Shown here: in pieces, positions 18,336 through 27,163 of the stretch
Layout: each line of letters opens with the position of its first letter
How positions within the stretch are numbered: position 1 is the stretch's first letter
DNA from: IDS-8 sp040902105
Lineage (GTDB): Bacteria; Pseudomonadota; Gammaproteobacteria; Steroidobacterales; Woeseiaceae
DNA: 64,000 bases
NCBI GenBank assembly: GCA_040902105.1
Contig: JBBDXW010000071.1
Span: 124,001 to 188,000 of the forward strand
Direction: 5' to 3'
The notes under the pieces: generated by a model
The model's input: only the letters and a program-made list of their open reading frames with translations
Told to the model about the DNA's origin: nothing
Database searches by the model: none
Made by a program: the position numbers and the translations under genes

Positions 18336-19865
18336 CTACCAGCCTGCCGCGTGCGCCTCCATTTCCGCTTCCAGCTTCAGGCTTTCGACGTCGCGATAAA
18401 GGGTAGCCACTGCCGCCGTGCGGCCTCCGTCGATGAAGCGCGCGATGAAATCGTACTTCGCGGGGTCGCCGTCAGTCTCGATACGGTCCCAATCCACCGC
18501 GTGGCCGACGTAATTGATGCCGGCATCGTAGTGCTGGCTCCAGAAGAACGGCGCCTCCGTGTACGCCGCTTCAGCGCCGAGAATGTTGCGCGCCGCGGCC
18601 TGGCCCTGTCGCTGCGCGACCACCCAGTGCTCGACGCGGATGCGCTCGCCGCTCGCCTTGTCCGGCCAGCGTGCGATGTCTCCGGCGGCGTAAACGTTCG
18701 GCGCGCTGGTTTGCAGATACTCGTTCACGATCACGCCGCGATCGACCTCGAGGCCGGCCGCCTCGGCCAGCGCGGTGCGCGGGCGCACGCCGATGCCGAC
18801 GACGATCAGATCCGCCGCCAGCCGTTTGCCGCTCTGCAAGGTGACGCGATCGGCGTCGAACCGTGCGGCGGTCTGCTCGAGGTGGAACACGACGCCCTTT
18901 GCTTCGTGCAACGTCCGGACGAAGTCGCCCAACGCTTCGCCCATGACACGCTCCAGCGGGCGCTTGTCGGGCGCCACCACGTGCACCTCGACGTCGCGCT
19001 GACGCAGCGAGGCGGCGACTTCCAGTCCGATGAAGCTCGCGCCGATGACGACGGCGCGCTTTGCACCGGCCTGAACCGCGCCGATGATCGCCTCGCTGTC
19101 CGCCTGCGTACGCAGGTAATGCACGTGGGGCAATTCGGCACCGGGCGTGTTCAGGCGTAGCGGCTCGGCCCCCGTAGCGAGCAGCAAGGCGCCGTACGCC
19201 AGCGCCGTGCCGTCGGCCAGCCGAACCTCGGCCGCCGCCGGATCGATCGCCGCGACTTTGGTATTCAATCGCAAGTCGATCTGTTGCTCGCGGTAGAACG
19301 TCCCGCTCCGCAAAGGTATCCAGGAGGGCTCAGCGGTGCCGGCCAGATAATCTTTGGAGAGATTCGGCCGGTCGCACGGCGGTGCGGCATCGTCGCTCAG
19401 GATCGTCACGGAGTTGTCGTATCCCTCGCGTCGCAGCATCTCGGCCGCGGCCTCGCCGGCGGCGCCGCCGCCGACGATCACTACCGACGAGGGCGATCGT
19501 GCCGGCCGCCGGTGCGCAGCCGGCGGCGCGGCCCGCTTGCGCACGTACAGCTTGTCGTTCTCGACTTCGACTCTCCAGCACGAAACGGCGTTGAGCGCCG
19601 GCGCCCCGACCGCCTCGCCGGTGTCGAGATCGAAGCGCGCGTGATGCCACGGGCAGCGCACCGTCCCGCCGACAATCAGGCCCTTGTCGAGCGGTCCGCC
19701 GTAATGCGTGCACTTCGCGCTCACGGCGAGCAGCCTGCCTTCCCTCTGCGCGACGAGCACGTTCGCGTCGCCGACGTGACCGCCGAGCATGCCGCCTTCC
19801 GGCACGTCGGCGAGGGCAACACCCGCTGTCAGATCCGGACCGACGGGTCCTCGCTTACCACCCAT
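18336..19865 (-). CDS. Rieske-domain FAD-dependent oxidoreductase
   Basis: Protein of 509 residues combining an N-terminal Rieske [2Fe-2S] domain with a ferredoxin-reductase-like flavoprotein. The ATG at 19865 is chosen because GGAGGGA sits 8 bases upstream. Rieske ligands are visible as CTHYG and CPWHHARFD (residues about 33-60). Two dinucleotide-binding sites follow: IVGGGAAGEAAAE for FAD (about 130) and VIGASFIGLEVAASL for NAD(P)H (about 270). The AIF-like C-terminal domain ends the protein. Such proteins oxidise NAD(P)H and pass electrons through the Rieske centre to a partner such as an oxygenase or ferredoxin; none is encoded nearby. Confidence 0.9.
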   Translation of the reverse strand: MGGKRGPVGPDLTAGVALADVPEGGMLGGHVGDANVLVAQREGRLLAVSAKCTHYGGPLDKGLIVGGTVRCPWHHARFDLDTGEAVGAPALNAVSCWRVEVENDKLYVRKRAAPPAAHRRPARSPSSVVIVGGGAAGEAAAEMLRREGYDNSVTILSDDAAPPCDRPNLSKDYLAGTAEPSWIPLRSGTFYREQQIDLRLNTKVAAIDPAAAEVRLADGTALAYGALLLATGAEPLRLNTPGAELPHVHYLRTQADSEAIIGAVQAGAKRAVVIGASFIGLEVAASLRQRDVEVHVVAPDKRPLERVMGEALGDFVRTLHEAKGVVFHLEQTAARFDADRVTLQSGKRLAADLIVVGIGVRPRTALAEAAGLEVDRGVIVNEYLQTSAPNVYAAGDIARWPDKASGERIRVEHWVVAQRQGQAAARNILGAEAAYTEAPFFWSQHYDAGINYVGHAVDWDRIETDGDPAKYDFIARFIDGGRTAAVATLYRDVESLKLEAEMEAHAAGW

Positions 19866-20060
19866 GTGCTGTCCCTCCGTCGAACCGCCCATCACCCGGC
19901 CAGTGATGCCCGGCCGCGCCATCGCGTGAGCGACAGATGGCGCGGTAGCCAGGCGAAGCTGTGCTTTGCCCTTGCGACCTGCGCAGAGTTTCCCTCAAGG
20001 ATAGTACAACCATTGGATCGCGGCGTGTTTCCGATTGGAGATCCTTGCAGCACCGGCGCG

Positions 20061-21523
20061 CTACTCGTACCGGTAGAACCTTACTTTCTGGATGCTGAAG
20101 CGATCCGGTTCCAACCTGATATGGCGGCCCTGGTGAGTCTGATCGCCATTGAGAAGCCTGCCCGCTTTCCACTCGCCGTTATCGAACCGGCCTTCCCAGG
20201 CGCTTTCAATGCCGGCGAGCCCCGATCCGGAACCTGCGGGTGAAGCCGTGATCGTCAGGCCGGACCCTGCGAAGTAATACTCTTCGGGCGCGATGTGCAC
20301 GATCAGCCCGCCATGCGCCGAAATGGTCTGCCCGGATTTCGGCACCCACGGATCGATGTAGGAAACCTCGAATGTGTACTCGCCCAGCATCACGGTTTCA
20401 GGCGAGTCGGTGACGCTTCCGTCGTAGGCAACCGGCGGGGTCATGCCGGCCATTCGCCCCTTGCCCTGGTTCGCGAGGATAACGGGCGCGAGCTGCTGCA
20501 GAACGTCGTAAGCGTCCGCACCGCTTTCAGCGCGTCCGGCACGCACGCAGTGAAAATCTCCTCTGCCGCATTGCCGCTACCGAAGACCGCGCGCCAGTCT
20601 CCGTCAGTCTTAGCGCCGTTCGCTTCCCAGAGCATTCGTAGTTCGGGCACGAGCTCAGCACGATTTGCGGCAAGCGAGGACAGAAGCTCTGGCGCGACCG
20701 GCGCGGCAAATTGACGATTTGCTTCCGCTCCGTACTCTCGCGCCGTGGGTAACATGCCGGTTTCGTTCTCTACCTGGACCATGATGACCGTGTTCTGCCT
20801 CGCATCGACGTCGCGAAGGTGCGCCAGCAACGCTTTGAACGCCGTCGCATCAGCTTCCCGGTTGTTCGCGGAGAAAGCCGAAAGTATTTCCTGGCTCTCG
20901 CCGTTGGCGGATTCAGCGCGAGGAAAGCGATCCTGCTGGCGCTTTACCCACCCCGGCACATAGGTCGACATACTGTTCTTGTAACTGCCGAACCAGAGCA
21001 GTACGAGGCGAAGCTCCGCTTCGCGTGCATCGCGGAGGAGCCCGTCGACGAGCGAAAAGTCGAAGCGTCCCTCGACAGGCTCGATCAGCTCCCACGACAC
21101 CGGCGCGAGCACCGTGTTGAGATGCATCTCCTTCAATGTCTTCCGGTGAGGCTTCAGGTATTCGAGGCTGGATGCCGTCGAGTTACCGAGCTCGCCGCCC
21201 AGAACGAGAAACGGTTTATCCTCGACGATAAGCCGGGTCGCGGTCCCTTGCCTCTGCAGATGAGGAATCTCCGCGGCCGACACGAATGAGCAAGCTGCCG
21301 CGAACATCGGGGAGAGGACCAGGGCCAGCGCGGTAGCGTGCTTTGTGGGGCCAAGGAGGATGAGTCCGATGATAACCCACAGCCCGCTCAAGAGCAGGCT
21401 GGGCAACAGCAGGGGAGCGGAGGCCCAGGCGCCCCAACCATCGTACGAACGGAGGTAGAGCCAGGTCGCGGCCCACACGGCCGCGGGCACCCAGCAAAAC
21501 CGCAAGAATACAGAACGCGTCAT
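20061..21523 (-). pseudogene. Broken GH35/DUF5597 beta-galactosidase-like gene
   Basis: Two frames together resemble one GH35 family protein with a C-terminal DUF5597 domain. The first frame (21523 to about 20546) encodes four N-terminal hydrophobic segments, then the TIM-barrel start with VQVENETGM holding the acid/base Glu, ending in AAEEIFTA. The second frame (about 20546 to 20061) resumes at DAYDVLQQLAPVILANQGKG and the DUF5597 domain. The piece normally between these, about 180 residues with the nucleophile Glu, is absent, and the frame shifts at the junction. This is a deletion pseudogene. The leading membrane segments are unusual for the family and may be a fusion. Confidence 0.75.
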
Positions 21524-21838
21524 GACGTCTGCTGAACCCGGATGACCTGCAGTCAGCCTCACGCCCGCATTCCAGCCGCGGGCGTGTGCACGAAGAAATC
21601 ATGCGCCATGCGCACGTCGGCCGCAAACGTTGTTGGACAGATCGAGCCCGGGCCGTCTGGCCTCCGGTGTTCGCTGCCGCTAAGCTTTCAATCGGAAGCG
21701 TCGCGCGGCCAGAAGGCTTGCGAGCCACCGGGTGTGCCCTTCATAGCCACTCCCCTGAGCAAGAGCGCCGCCGCAGGCGATCGCCGGACGGTGACGATGA
21801 CAACGGCACGGGGAGTCGCTGCGGCCAAACAACCTGGA
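21524..21838. other. Intergenic region, no gene recognised
   Basis: The stretch between the broken GH35 gene and the end of the glutamine-synthetase-like gene carries only frames with no protein-like features. It includes sequence that could be decayed remains of another gene, but nothing could be identified. Confidence 0.4.
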
Positions 21839-23215
21839 TCATACATTCAACAACAAATGCTCACGTTCCCATGGGCTGATTTCACGATGGAACAGGCGCA
21901 TCTCTTCGCGTTTCACTGCACCATAAACCATGCAAAAGTCCTGACCCAGTACCTGGTGAACCTCATCGGCGGCTTCAAACAAGGTTAAAGCTTCATCGAG
22001 TGTGGTCGGAATGCGGTGTTCATCGTCTCCCGGCTCACCGGCGGCCGGTTCGCCGGGGGTGGTTTCCGTCATCATGCCGAGGTAGCCGCAAGCAAGCCCG
22101 GTCGCGATGGCCAGATACGGATTGCAGTCGACGCCGACCACGCGGTTTTCCAGACGGCGATCTTGCGCGCCGGAATTCGGCGCACGCAGCCCGGTGGCGC
22201 GGTTGTCGTAACCCCACGCAAAATTGGTGGGTGCGCTGGAATTGGAATCCGACTCGAAGCGCCGGTAACTGTTCACGTACGGCGCCAGCAGCGGCAACGC
22301 CTGAGGCAGGTACTTCTGGCTGCCACCGATGAAATGCATGAAGAGGGCGCTGGCGTTGCCCTGCGCATCGCTGAAAATATTCTGTCCGGTATTCATGTCC
22401 ACGACGCTTTGATGCACATGCATGGCAGAGCCGGGCTGGTCGCGCATCGGTTTAGCCATGAAGGTTGCAAACATCTGATGATTCAATGCCGCCTCCCGGA
22501 TGATGCGCTTGAAGTAAAAAACCTGGTCTGCAAGCAACACGGGATCGCCATGCGACAGGTTGATTTCCACCTGACCCGCGCCGTCTTCCTGGATAACGGT
22601 ATCGATGGTCAGGCCGGCGTCACGTGCGAAGTTGTAAACAGTATCGATTACCGGACCGTAATCATCCACGGCAGACATCGAGTACGACTGATTGCTGCTG
22701 CCTTGCCGCCCGGTCCGGCCAACCGGCGGCTGGATCGGCTCGTTGGGGTCCAGATTCGGCTTGATCAGATAAAACTCGAGTTCGGGAGCAACGACCGGTC
22801 TCCAGTGTTGTTGCGCATACAGATTCACCACGTGTTTTAGTACATGCCGCGGTGCAATACTGACGGGGGCGCGATCGCGAGTGAACAAATCGTGAATCAC
22901 CTGCAAGGTAGGTTCCTTCGCCCATGGCACAGCCTTGGCCGTGGACATGTCCGGTTTAAGTACCAGGTCTCCTTCGGCCCACTGATTGGCAATGTCCATT
23001 TCCACGTCTCTGCCGGTGATGGTCTGGTAAAAGATGGAAACGGGTAGATAAGTTTCATGCTGCGGGTTAAATATCCGCGCCGGCATCGTCTTGCCTCGGG
23101 ACCTGCCTGCCAGGTCCGGCACAATGCATTCGACTTCATCGATTTCGCGTCCGGCGCGATAGATCTCAAACGCCTCTGGCAAATCCTCCAGCCAGTCCGG
23201 CTCGGGCTTTCTCAT
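21839..23215 (-). CDS. Glutamine synthetase family protein, gamma-glutamylputrescine synthetase-like
   Basis: ATP-dependent amide ligase of 458 residues, full length for the group. N-terminal beta-grasp motif REIDEVECIVPDLAGRSRGK is followed by the catalytic barrel, with PELEFYLIKP (metal-binding Glu), VEINLSHGDP, MHVHQS (metal/ATP His) and NRVVGVDCNPYLAIATGLACG. The C-terminus reads EISPWEREHLLLNV. This pattern resembles PuuA-like gamma-glutamylpolyamine synthetases rather than the GlnA housekeeping enzyme. A shortened, nearly identical copy of its two ends lies at 6709-6867. No other polyamine-catabolism genes are adjacent, so the substrate amine is open. Confidence 0.88.
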   Translation of the reverse strand: MRKPEPDWLEDLPEAFEIYRAGREIDEVECIVPDLAGRSRGKTMPARIFNPQHETYLPVSIFYQTITGRDVEMDIANQWAEGDLVLKPDMSTAKAVPWAKEPTLQVIHDLFTRDRAPVSIAPRHVLKHVVNLYAQQHWRPVVAPELEFYLIKPNLDPNEPIQPPVGRTGRQGSSNQSYSMSAVDDYGPVIDTVYNFARDAGLTIDTVIQEDGAGQVEINLSHGDPVLLADQVFYFKRIIREAALNHQMFATFMAKPMRDQPGSAMHVHQSVVDMNTGQNIFSDAQGNASALFMHFIGGSQKYLPQALPLLAPYVNSYRRFESDSNSSAPTNFAWGYDNRATGLRAPNSGAQDRRLENRVVGVDCNPYLAIATGLACGYLGMMTETTPGEPAAGEPGDDEHRIPTTLDEALTLFEAADEVHQVLGQDFCMVYGAVKREEMRLFHREISPWEREHLLLNV

Positions 23216-23331
23216 GGAGTCACTCCGAAAGTTCGCTATCGCTTTGCCGCATCGATCTGGTTCGTCTTGCCAATCCTTGCGGCGAACTTCAACTCGTGCG
23301 TGTTATATGAGAGAGCCCCGGACCCGGGTGG

Positions 23332-25476
23332 TCACGTCGCCGGGTTCGTCGGCGCCACAAGCCCGAGCTTGCGGCGTTCTTCGTTGGCGCGGCGGATGGC
23401 CTCGTTTTCGAGTTTGATAAAACGCGGCTCGCCACGGTAACTATCGAGCGTCGGCGGCAGGAAACCGAATTCCGCGGTGTAACCGGCGTCCAAGGCTCTC
23501 TGCAGAAAGGCTATCATCCGGTCAGGATCGCCGGTCAGGGCGGCATACTCCGCGGAGTTGATCCAGAACCAGAAATTGTCGGCGCCGTGGCGCTCGTGAA
23601 TTGCGAGCGTCTCCGCGGCCCTCGCGAGGAACCTGTCCGCCTCGGCATCTCTTTCGAGTTGACGGAGGGCGAAAGCCAGGTTGGTGAAATGCGAAGCGCC
23701 GTAAAGGGCCGGTTCCGGGACCTGTGCGGCGATCCACTCTTCCTGTTCCCCGGCGTTCGCCTCGACCAACTGCACGAGCTCCGCTGGCCGATCCTGCAGC
23801 AGGAACCAGTCTCCTATAGTGCGCAGGTCGGTTGAATCGAACTCCCGGTCTCGCAGAGACTCGAACAATACCGCCGCCTCGTCATGTCGATCTGCCAGCT
23901 CCAGTGCAACGAGTCTGTCCGTGACATACGTTACGTCCGCGGCGGTATCGTAGTCTCCCACCAGCAGCAAGGCAGTGCCGTACAGGTAGCGTGCGACTTG
24001 CGCAGTCGGGTTGAACTCGTAGGCTGCGCGCAGATCGTCCACGGCTGCTGCAATCTCTCCGCCGGTGAGCGCGATTGCGCCACGGGCCAGGCGGACCCCG
24101 GGCGAGCTCCCCGTAATACGCTCGACGCGCGATACCAGGGTGCTCGCCTTGTCGAGGTCGCGGGTCTGCATGTACGTAAACATCAGATTGTTGAACGCGG
24201 GCCCGTACATCGGATCCCGTTCGACCACGGCTTCGAGAAGGCTGCGGCTCTCACTGTCCAGCTCTGTCCCCGCCAAAAGCGACGACAGCCAGTTTCGTGC
24301 ATCACTTTGGCTCGGATTGAGCACCAGGGAATTGCGGAGGGCCGCTATCGCGTCATCCAGGGTCGAGTCGGACTGCATGTACCAGAGTCCCAGGATCGCG
24401 TGCGCCTCCGCGAAATCGGGATCGAGCTCGAGCGCCCTGTCGATCAGGGGGCGGCTCACGCTTCGCGCTTCCATCTCGGGGATGTCGCCATAGGAGCCCG
24501 GTGCATCGGAGAGCAGCAACAGGACCTGCGCCTTGTATGCATAAGAGGGCGCGTAGTCCGGATCGACGGCAATCGCCCGGTCAAGCAGGTCCGCCGCCTG
24601 CCCCATCAGGGTCTTGTCCCGGGTGTGAATCCACTGCCGCGCCCTGAGGTAACTGTCGTAGGCCTCGGCGACCGCCGGCTTCACCGGTTCGATCGAATCC
24701 TTCCCGAGGATCGCGGAGCGCAGTGCCACGCTGATCTCGCGCGCTATGTCATCCTGGACCTTGAAAATGTCGTCCAGTTTCCGGTCGTAGTTCTTCGAGA
24801 ACAGGTGGAAGCCGTCCTTCGCCTTTACTAGCTGCGCGGTAACGCGGATGTTATCCCCGGACTTGCGCACGGATCCTTCAAGAATGTGCGCGACCTCGAG
24901 TATGTCGCCGATCTCACGCAGGTCTCGTTGCTGGTCTTTGAATGCGAACGACGACGTGCGGCCGGCAACCTTCAGGTCGGGAATCTGCGCAAGGACGTTC
25001 AGCAGTTCCTCCGAGATGCCTTCCGCGAAGTATGCCTGGTCACCCTGCGGCGAGAGATCGTCGAACGCGAGAACCGCAATGGACTTGTCGGCAACGTCCG
25101 AAAGAGTGGCGGCGGCCGGCGGGGCTGTTGCCGGGAACATGCGCTCCGCGCCGACGACCAGCAGTACGAGAACGAGGAGAACGATGGTTATCCGGTCGAG
25201 TTTGCGGGCGGTGTAATGGGTAACGGACTGCTCGCGGTCGACTTCCTTCTCACGTTTCAGGCCCTCGGGCGTCAGCTCGAAGGCCCATGAAAACAGGAGA
25301 ACGAGCGGAAAGCCCAGCGCCAGCGCGAGCATGAAGATCTGCATCACCCAGCCAGGCGCCGAAATGTTGTCAATGACGAGGTCGGCCACCTGCAACAGGA
25401 GCCAGGAGGCAACCGCGTACGCGATCGCGACCCGAATGACGTTACGCCGCTTCAGCTCGTCGAACAGCTTTACCAA
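23332..25476 (-). CDS. Membrane-anchored TPR signalling protein
   Basis: Protein of 714 residues. The TTG at 25476 is chosen: GGGAGG precedes it by 6 bases and it gives the N-terminus LVKLFDELKRRNVIRVAIAY that is characteristic of this family. Two or three membrane segments (about 20-75 and 105-125) precede a periplasmic or cytoplasmic domain with SIAVLAFDDLSPQGDQAYFA and FAEGISEELLNVLAQ, the TolB-like N-domain found in adenylate-cyclase-type regulators, then about eight TPR units from residue 280 on. Such proteins are common in gammaproteobacteria with unknown signalling output. It has no DNA-binding domain, so it is not a CadC-type regulator. Confidence 0.82.
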   Translation of the reverse strand: MVKLFDELKRRNVIRVAIAYAVASWLLLQVADLVIDNISAPGWVMQIFMLALALGFPLVLLFSWAFELTPEGLKREKEVDREQSVTHYTARKLDRITIVLLVLVLLVVGAERMFPATAPPAAATLSDVADKSIAVLAFDDLSPQGDQAYFAEGISEELLNVLAQIPDLKVAGRTSSFAFKDQQRDLREIGDILEVAHILEGSVRKSGDNIRVTAQLVKAKDGFHLFSKNYDRKLDDIFKVQDDIAREISVALRSAILGKDSIEPVKPAVAEAYDSYLRARQWIHTRDKTLMGQAADLLDRAIAVDPDYAPSYAYKAQVLLLLSDAPGSYGDIPEMEARSVSRPLIDRALELDPDFAEAHAILGLWYMQSDSTLDDAIAALRNSLVLNPSQSDARNWLSSLLAGTELDSESRSLLEAVVERDPMYGPAFNNLMFTYMQTRDLDKASTLVSRVERITGSSPGVRLARGAIALTGGEIAAAVDDLRAAYEFNPTAQVARYLYGTALLLVGDYDTAADVTYVTDRLVALELADRHDEAAVLFESLRDREFDSTDLRTIGDWFLLQDRPAELVQLVEANAGEQEEWIAAQVPEPALYGASHFTNLAFALRQLERDAEADRFLARAAETLAIHERHGADNFWFWINSAEYAALTGDPDRMIAFLQRALDAGYTAEFGFLPPTLDSYRGEPRFIKLENEAIRRANEERRKLGLVAPTNPAT

Positions 25477-25739
25477 AAAGGACCTCCCCAAAGGCAGCGC
25501 GATTGTATACGCAATCCCGGCGTCCACCTACCGGATTCGCCCTTCGCTGTCGGCCTGGAGGGGGCGAACCCACGCGATATCGCCCGCGGGAACGACAACA
25601 GGAGTCGACATCGCGGTAAATCGAGGATACGGCACCTGGGTTGATCGATGTTCGGTATTAGCTGCCCATTTGGTGCCCAAAACCCGGGACCGCGTCGGGT
25701 TCAGGGACGCTGGCATGAATGGCGGTCAGCAGGCTCTCG

Positions 25740-26060
25740 TCAACGGCGCATGCGTGGCATGGATTGCATACGCGATGCGCATTTCGCCGTACGCAGACCG
25801 ATGAGCGTTGGCGTAAACCTTCCCCAACTTTCCTCAATATGCATAACACCTCCCGAGGCACGGCAGGCGCGTTTGAGCGATTCAAATTGCTCCATCGCTT
25901 CGAGCAGAGCGTCGGCTCGTTCGTATTCCACTGCTTCGTCCACCGGCGCCATGGCACAGCCGGCATTTACCACGATTGCAAGGACCAAACCTTTCAGTTC
26001 GCACCTCCACCGCATGAGCGACGGAAGCATGCCAACCCTGTGCTGAACTGCTGCTCGCAT
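25740..26060 (-). CDS. Small lipoprotein, paralogue of the 26744-26992 gene
   Basis: Predicted lipoprotein of 106 residues. GGAGGAG six bases before ATG 26060 sets the start. The signal ends at VNAGC. The mature part has a helix EAMEQFESLKRACRASGG followed by a variable section and a second Cys near TAKC; the neighbour at 26744-26992 shows the same pattern. The shared order is E-A-M-E-Q, L-K-R, C, G-G, then R-x-A-x-C. Two Cys could form a disulfide. Function unknown. Confidence 0.6.
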   Translation of the reverse strand: MRAAVQHRVGMLPSLMRWRCELKGLVLAIVVNAGCAMAPVDEAVEYERADALLEAMEQFESLKRACRASGGVMHIEESWGRFTPTLIGLRTAKCASRMQSMPRMRR

Positions 26061-26279
26061 GATCTGCTCCTCCTTCCGCTCACGTCTGATGAATCGATTG
26101 GTGCGACGGGAACTCCGTACACTCATTGATTCGATGCGGAAAGGTGCCCGGGAGGTTGCATCAAAGCATAAAAAGGCATATCCCCGAGGCCACGGACGTT
26201 GGGCTCGAGGCGATGAATCCAACTGTCAGGATGGCCCGGATGGGCGTCCGATGAAGCCGATCTGTAGTCCTATTGCGAA

Positions 26280-26453
26280 CTATTCGTTGTCACGGTCCTT
26301 CTGGATCGGTGACTCGATTTCGTAGCCTTCCTCTTCCAATGCTTCGCCGGCTGCCGCGCCTGCAACTGCTCCCGCCGTGAACGCACACGCTTGCATCGCA
26401 AGTGTCAGCCCACCCATCGTGACTGCCATAAAAAGTAACCGCCAGATCTTCAT
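26280..26453 (-). CDS. Tiny glycine-zipper lipoprotein
   Basis: A 57-residue protein starting at ATG 26453 with GGGAGG seven bases upstream. It has a lipoprotein signal ending LAMQAC (Cys23), then a small-residue helix TAGAVAGAAAGEALEEEGYE typical of glycine-zipper membrane-interacting peptides, and a short acidic tail. It sits between the two paralogous small lipoprotein genes and is on the same strand; the three may be one operon of envelope proteins. Confidence 0.65.
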   Translation of the reverse strand: MKIWRLLFMAVTMGGLTLAMQACAFTAGAVAGAAAGEALEEEGYEIESPIQKDRDNE

Positions 26454-26638
26454 TTGGTACCTCCCGGATCTCGACTGTCAGCGGCCTGTCGTCGTACAAG
26501 CTGCTTTGTGAGTACAGGTGGGCTGTTGCACGTTGCATGCCAACTCCCCGGGTTAATGCCATATTTGCGCGCCTCCGCGGCGGCGGCACAAAGACGTAGC
26601 GGCGATGTAAGCCTTACAATTTTTTGCTCCTTGTACAT
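26450..26638 (-). CDS. Doubtful short ORF overlapping the glycine-zipper lipoprotein
   Basis: Open frame of 62 codons ending in an ATGA overlap with the next gene, which could mean translational coupling. It lacks a signal peptide, its product is arginine- and proline-rich and no ribosome site is clear. It may equally be upstream untranslated sequence. I list it only because of the overlap. Confidence 0.2.
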   Translation of the reverse strand: MYKEQKIVRLTSPLRLCAAAAEARKYGINPGSWHATCNSPPVLTKQLVRRQAADSRDPGGTK

Positions 26639-26743
26639 CCCTGAACCAGCATCGCGGGAAAATGAGGTCCGGCCCTCATCCTTCCCTGCGTCGGCTCCCC
26701 GCGCAGACCCGAGCGGTTCAAAAGAAATGTGCCCGCCTGGAGA

Positions 26744-26992
26744 TTACCGGCGGCAGGACGCGCCTCTCATCTCGAACGCTGTGGGTGGAAGTCGTCTGCT
26801 GGACTGGCGGGGGAGCTGCACGATGCCGCCGGCCCGGAGACAGGATCTCTTGAGTTGTTGAAGCTGCTCCATCGCTTCGATCCGCCCGGATTCCCGCCGG
26901 TACTGATCGTCCACACGCCCGGAGTTATAAGGAATAGCGCCTGCGCATCCTGCGGCCAGGAGAGCCGCCGAGATCATGAGCACTGTTTTCAT
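26744..26992 (-). CDS. Small lipoprotein, paralogue of the 25740-26060 gene
   Basis: A lipoprotein of 82 residues. Signal MKTVLMISAALLAAGC gives Cys16 as the lipidated residue. The body contains RIEAMEQLQQLKRSCLRAGG and ends with Cys-Arg-Arg, matching the order of residues in the gene at 25740-26060. AGGA lies a few bases before the ATG. It is the first of three consecutive small lipoprotein genes on this strand. Function unknown. Confidence 0.65.
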   Translation of the reverse strand: MKTVLMISAALLAAGCAGAIPYNSGRVDDQYRRESGRIEAMEQLQQLKRSCLRAGGIVQLPRQSSRRLPPTAFEMRGASCRR

Positions 26993-27163
26993 TTTCCTGC
27001 TCCCGCACCGTCGTTGTACTCGGCATCGGAGGACCCCGACGTCGCTGCCGGCCGCCAGGGTTACGCAACTCCGACGGTTTAAGCTTTAGATGTCACAAGG
27101 TCCGCGACAGTCAGATGAAAATGTCATATCGAGCTGGGCGCACTGCGAAATCCGGATACTCTT

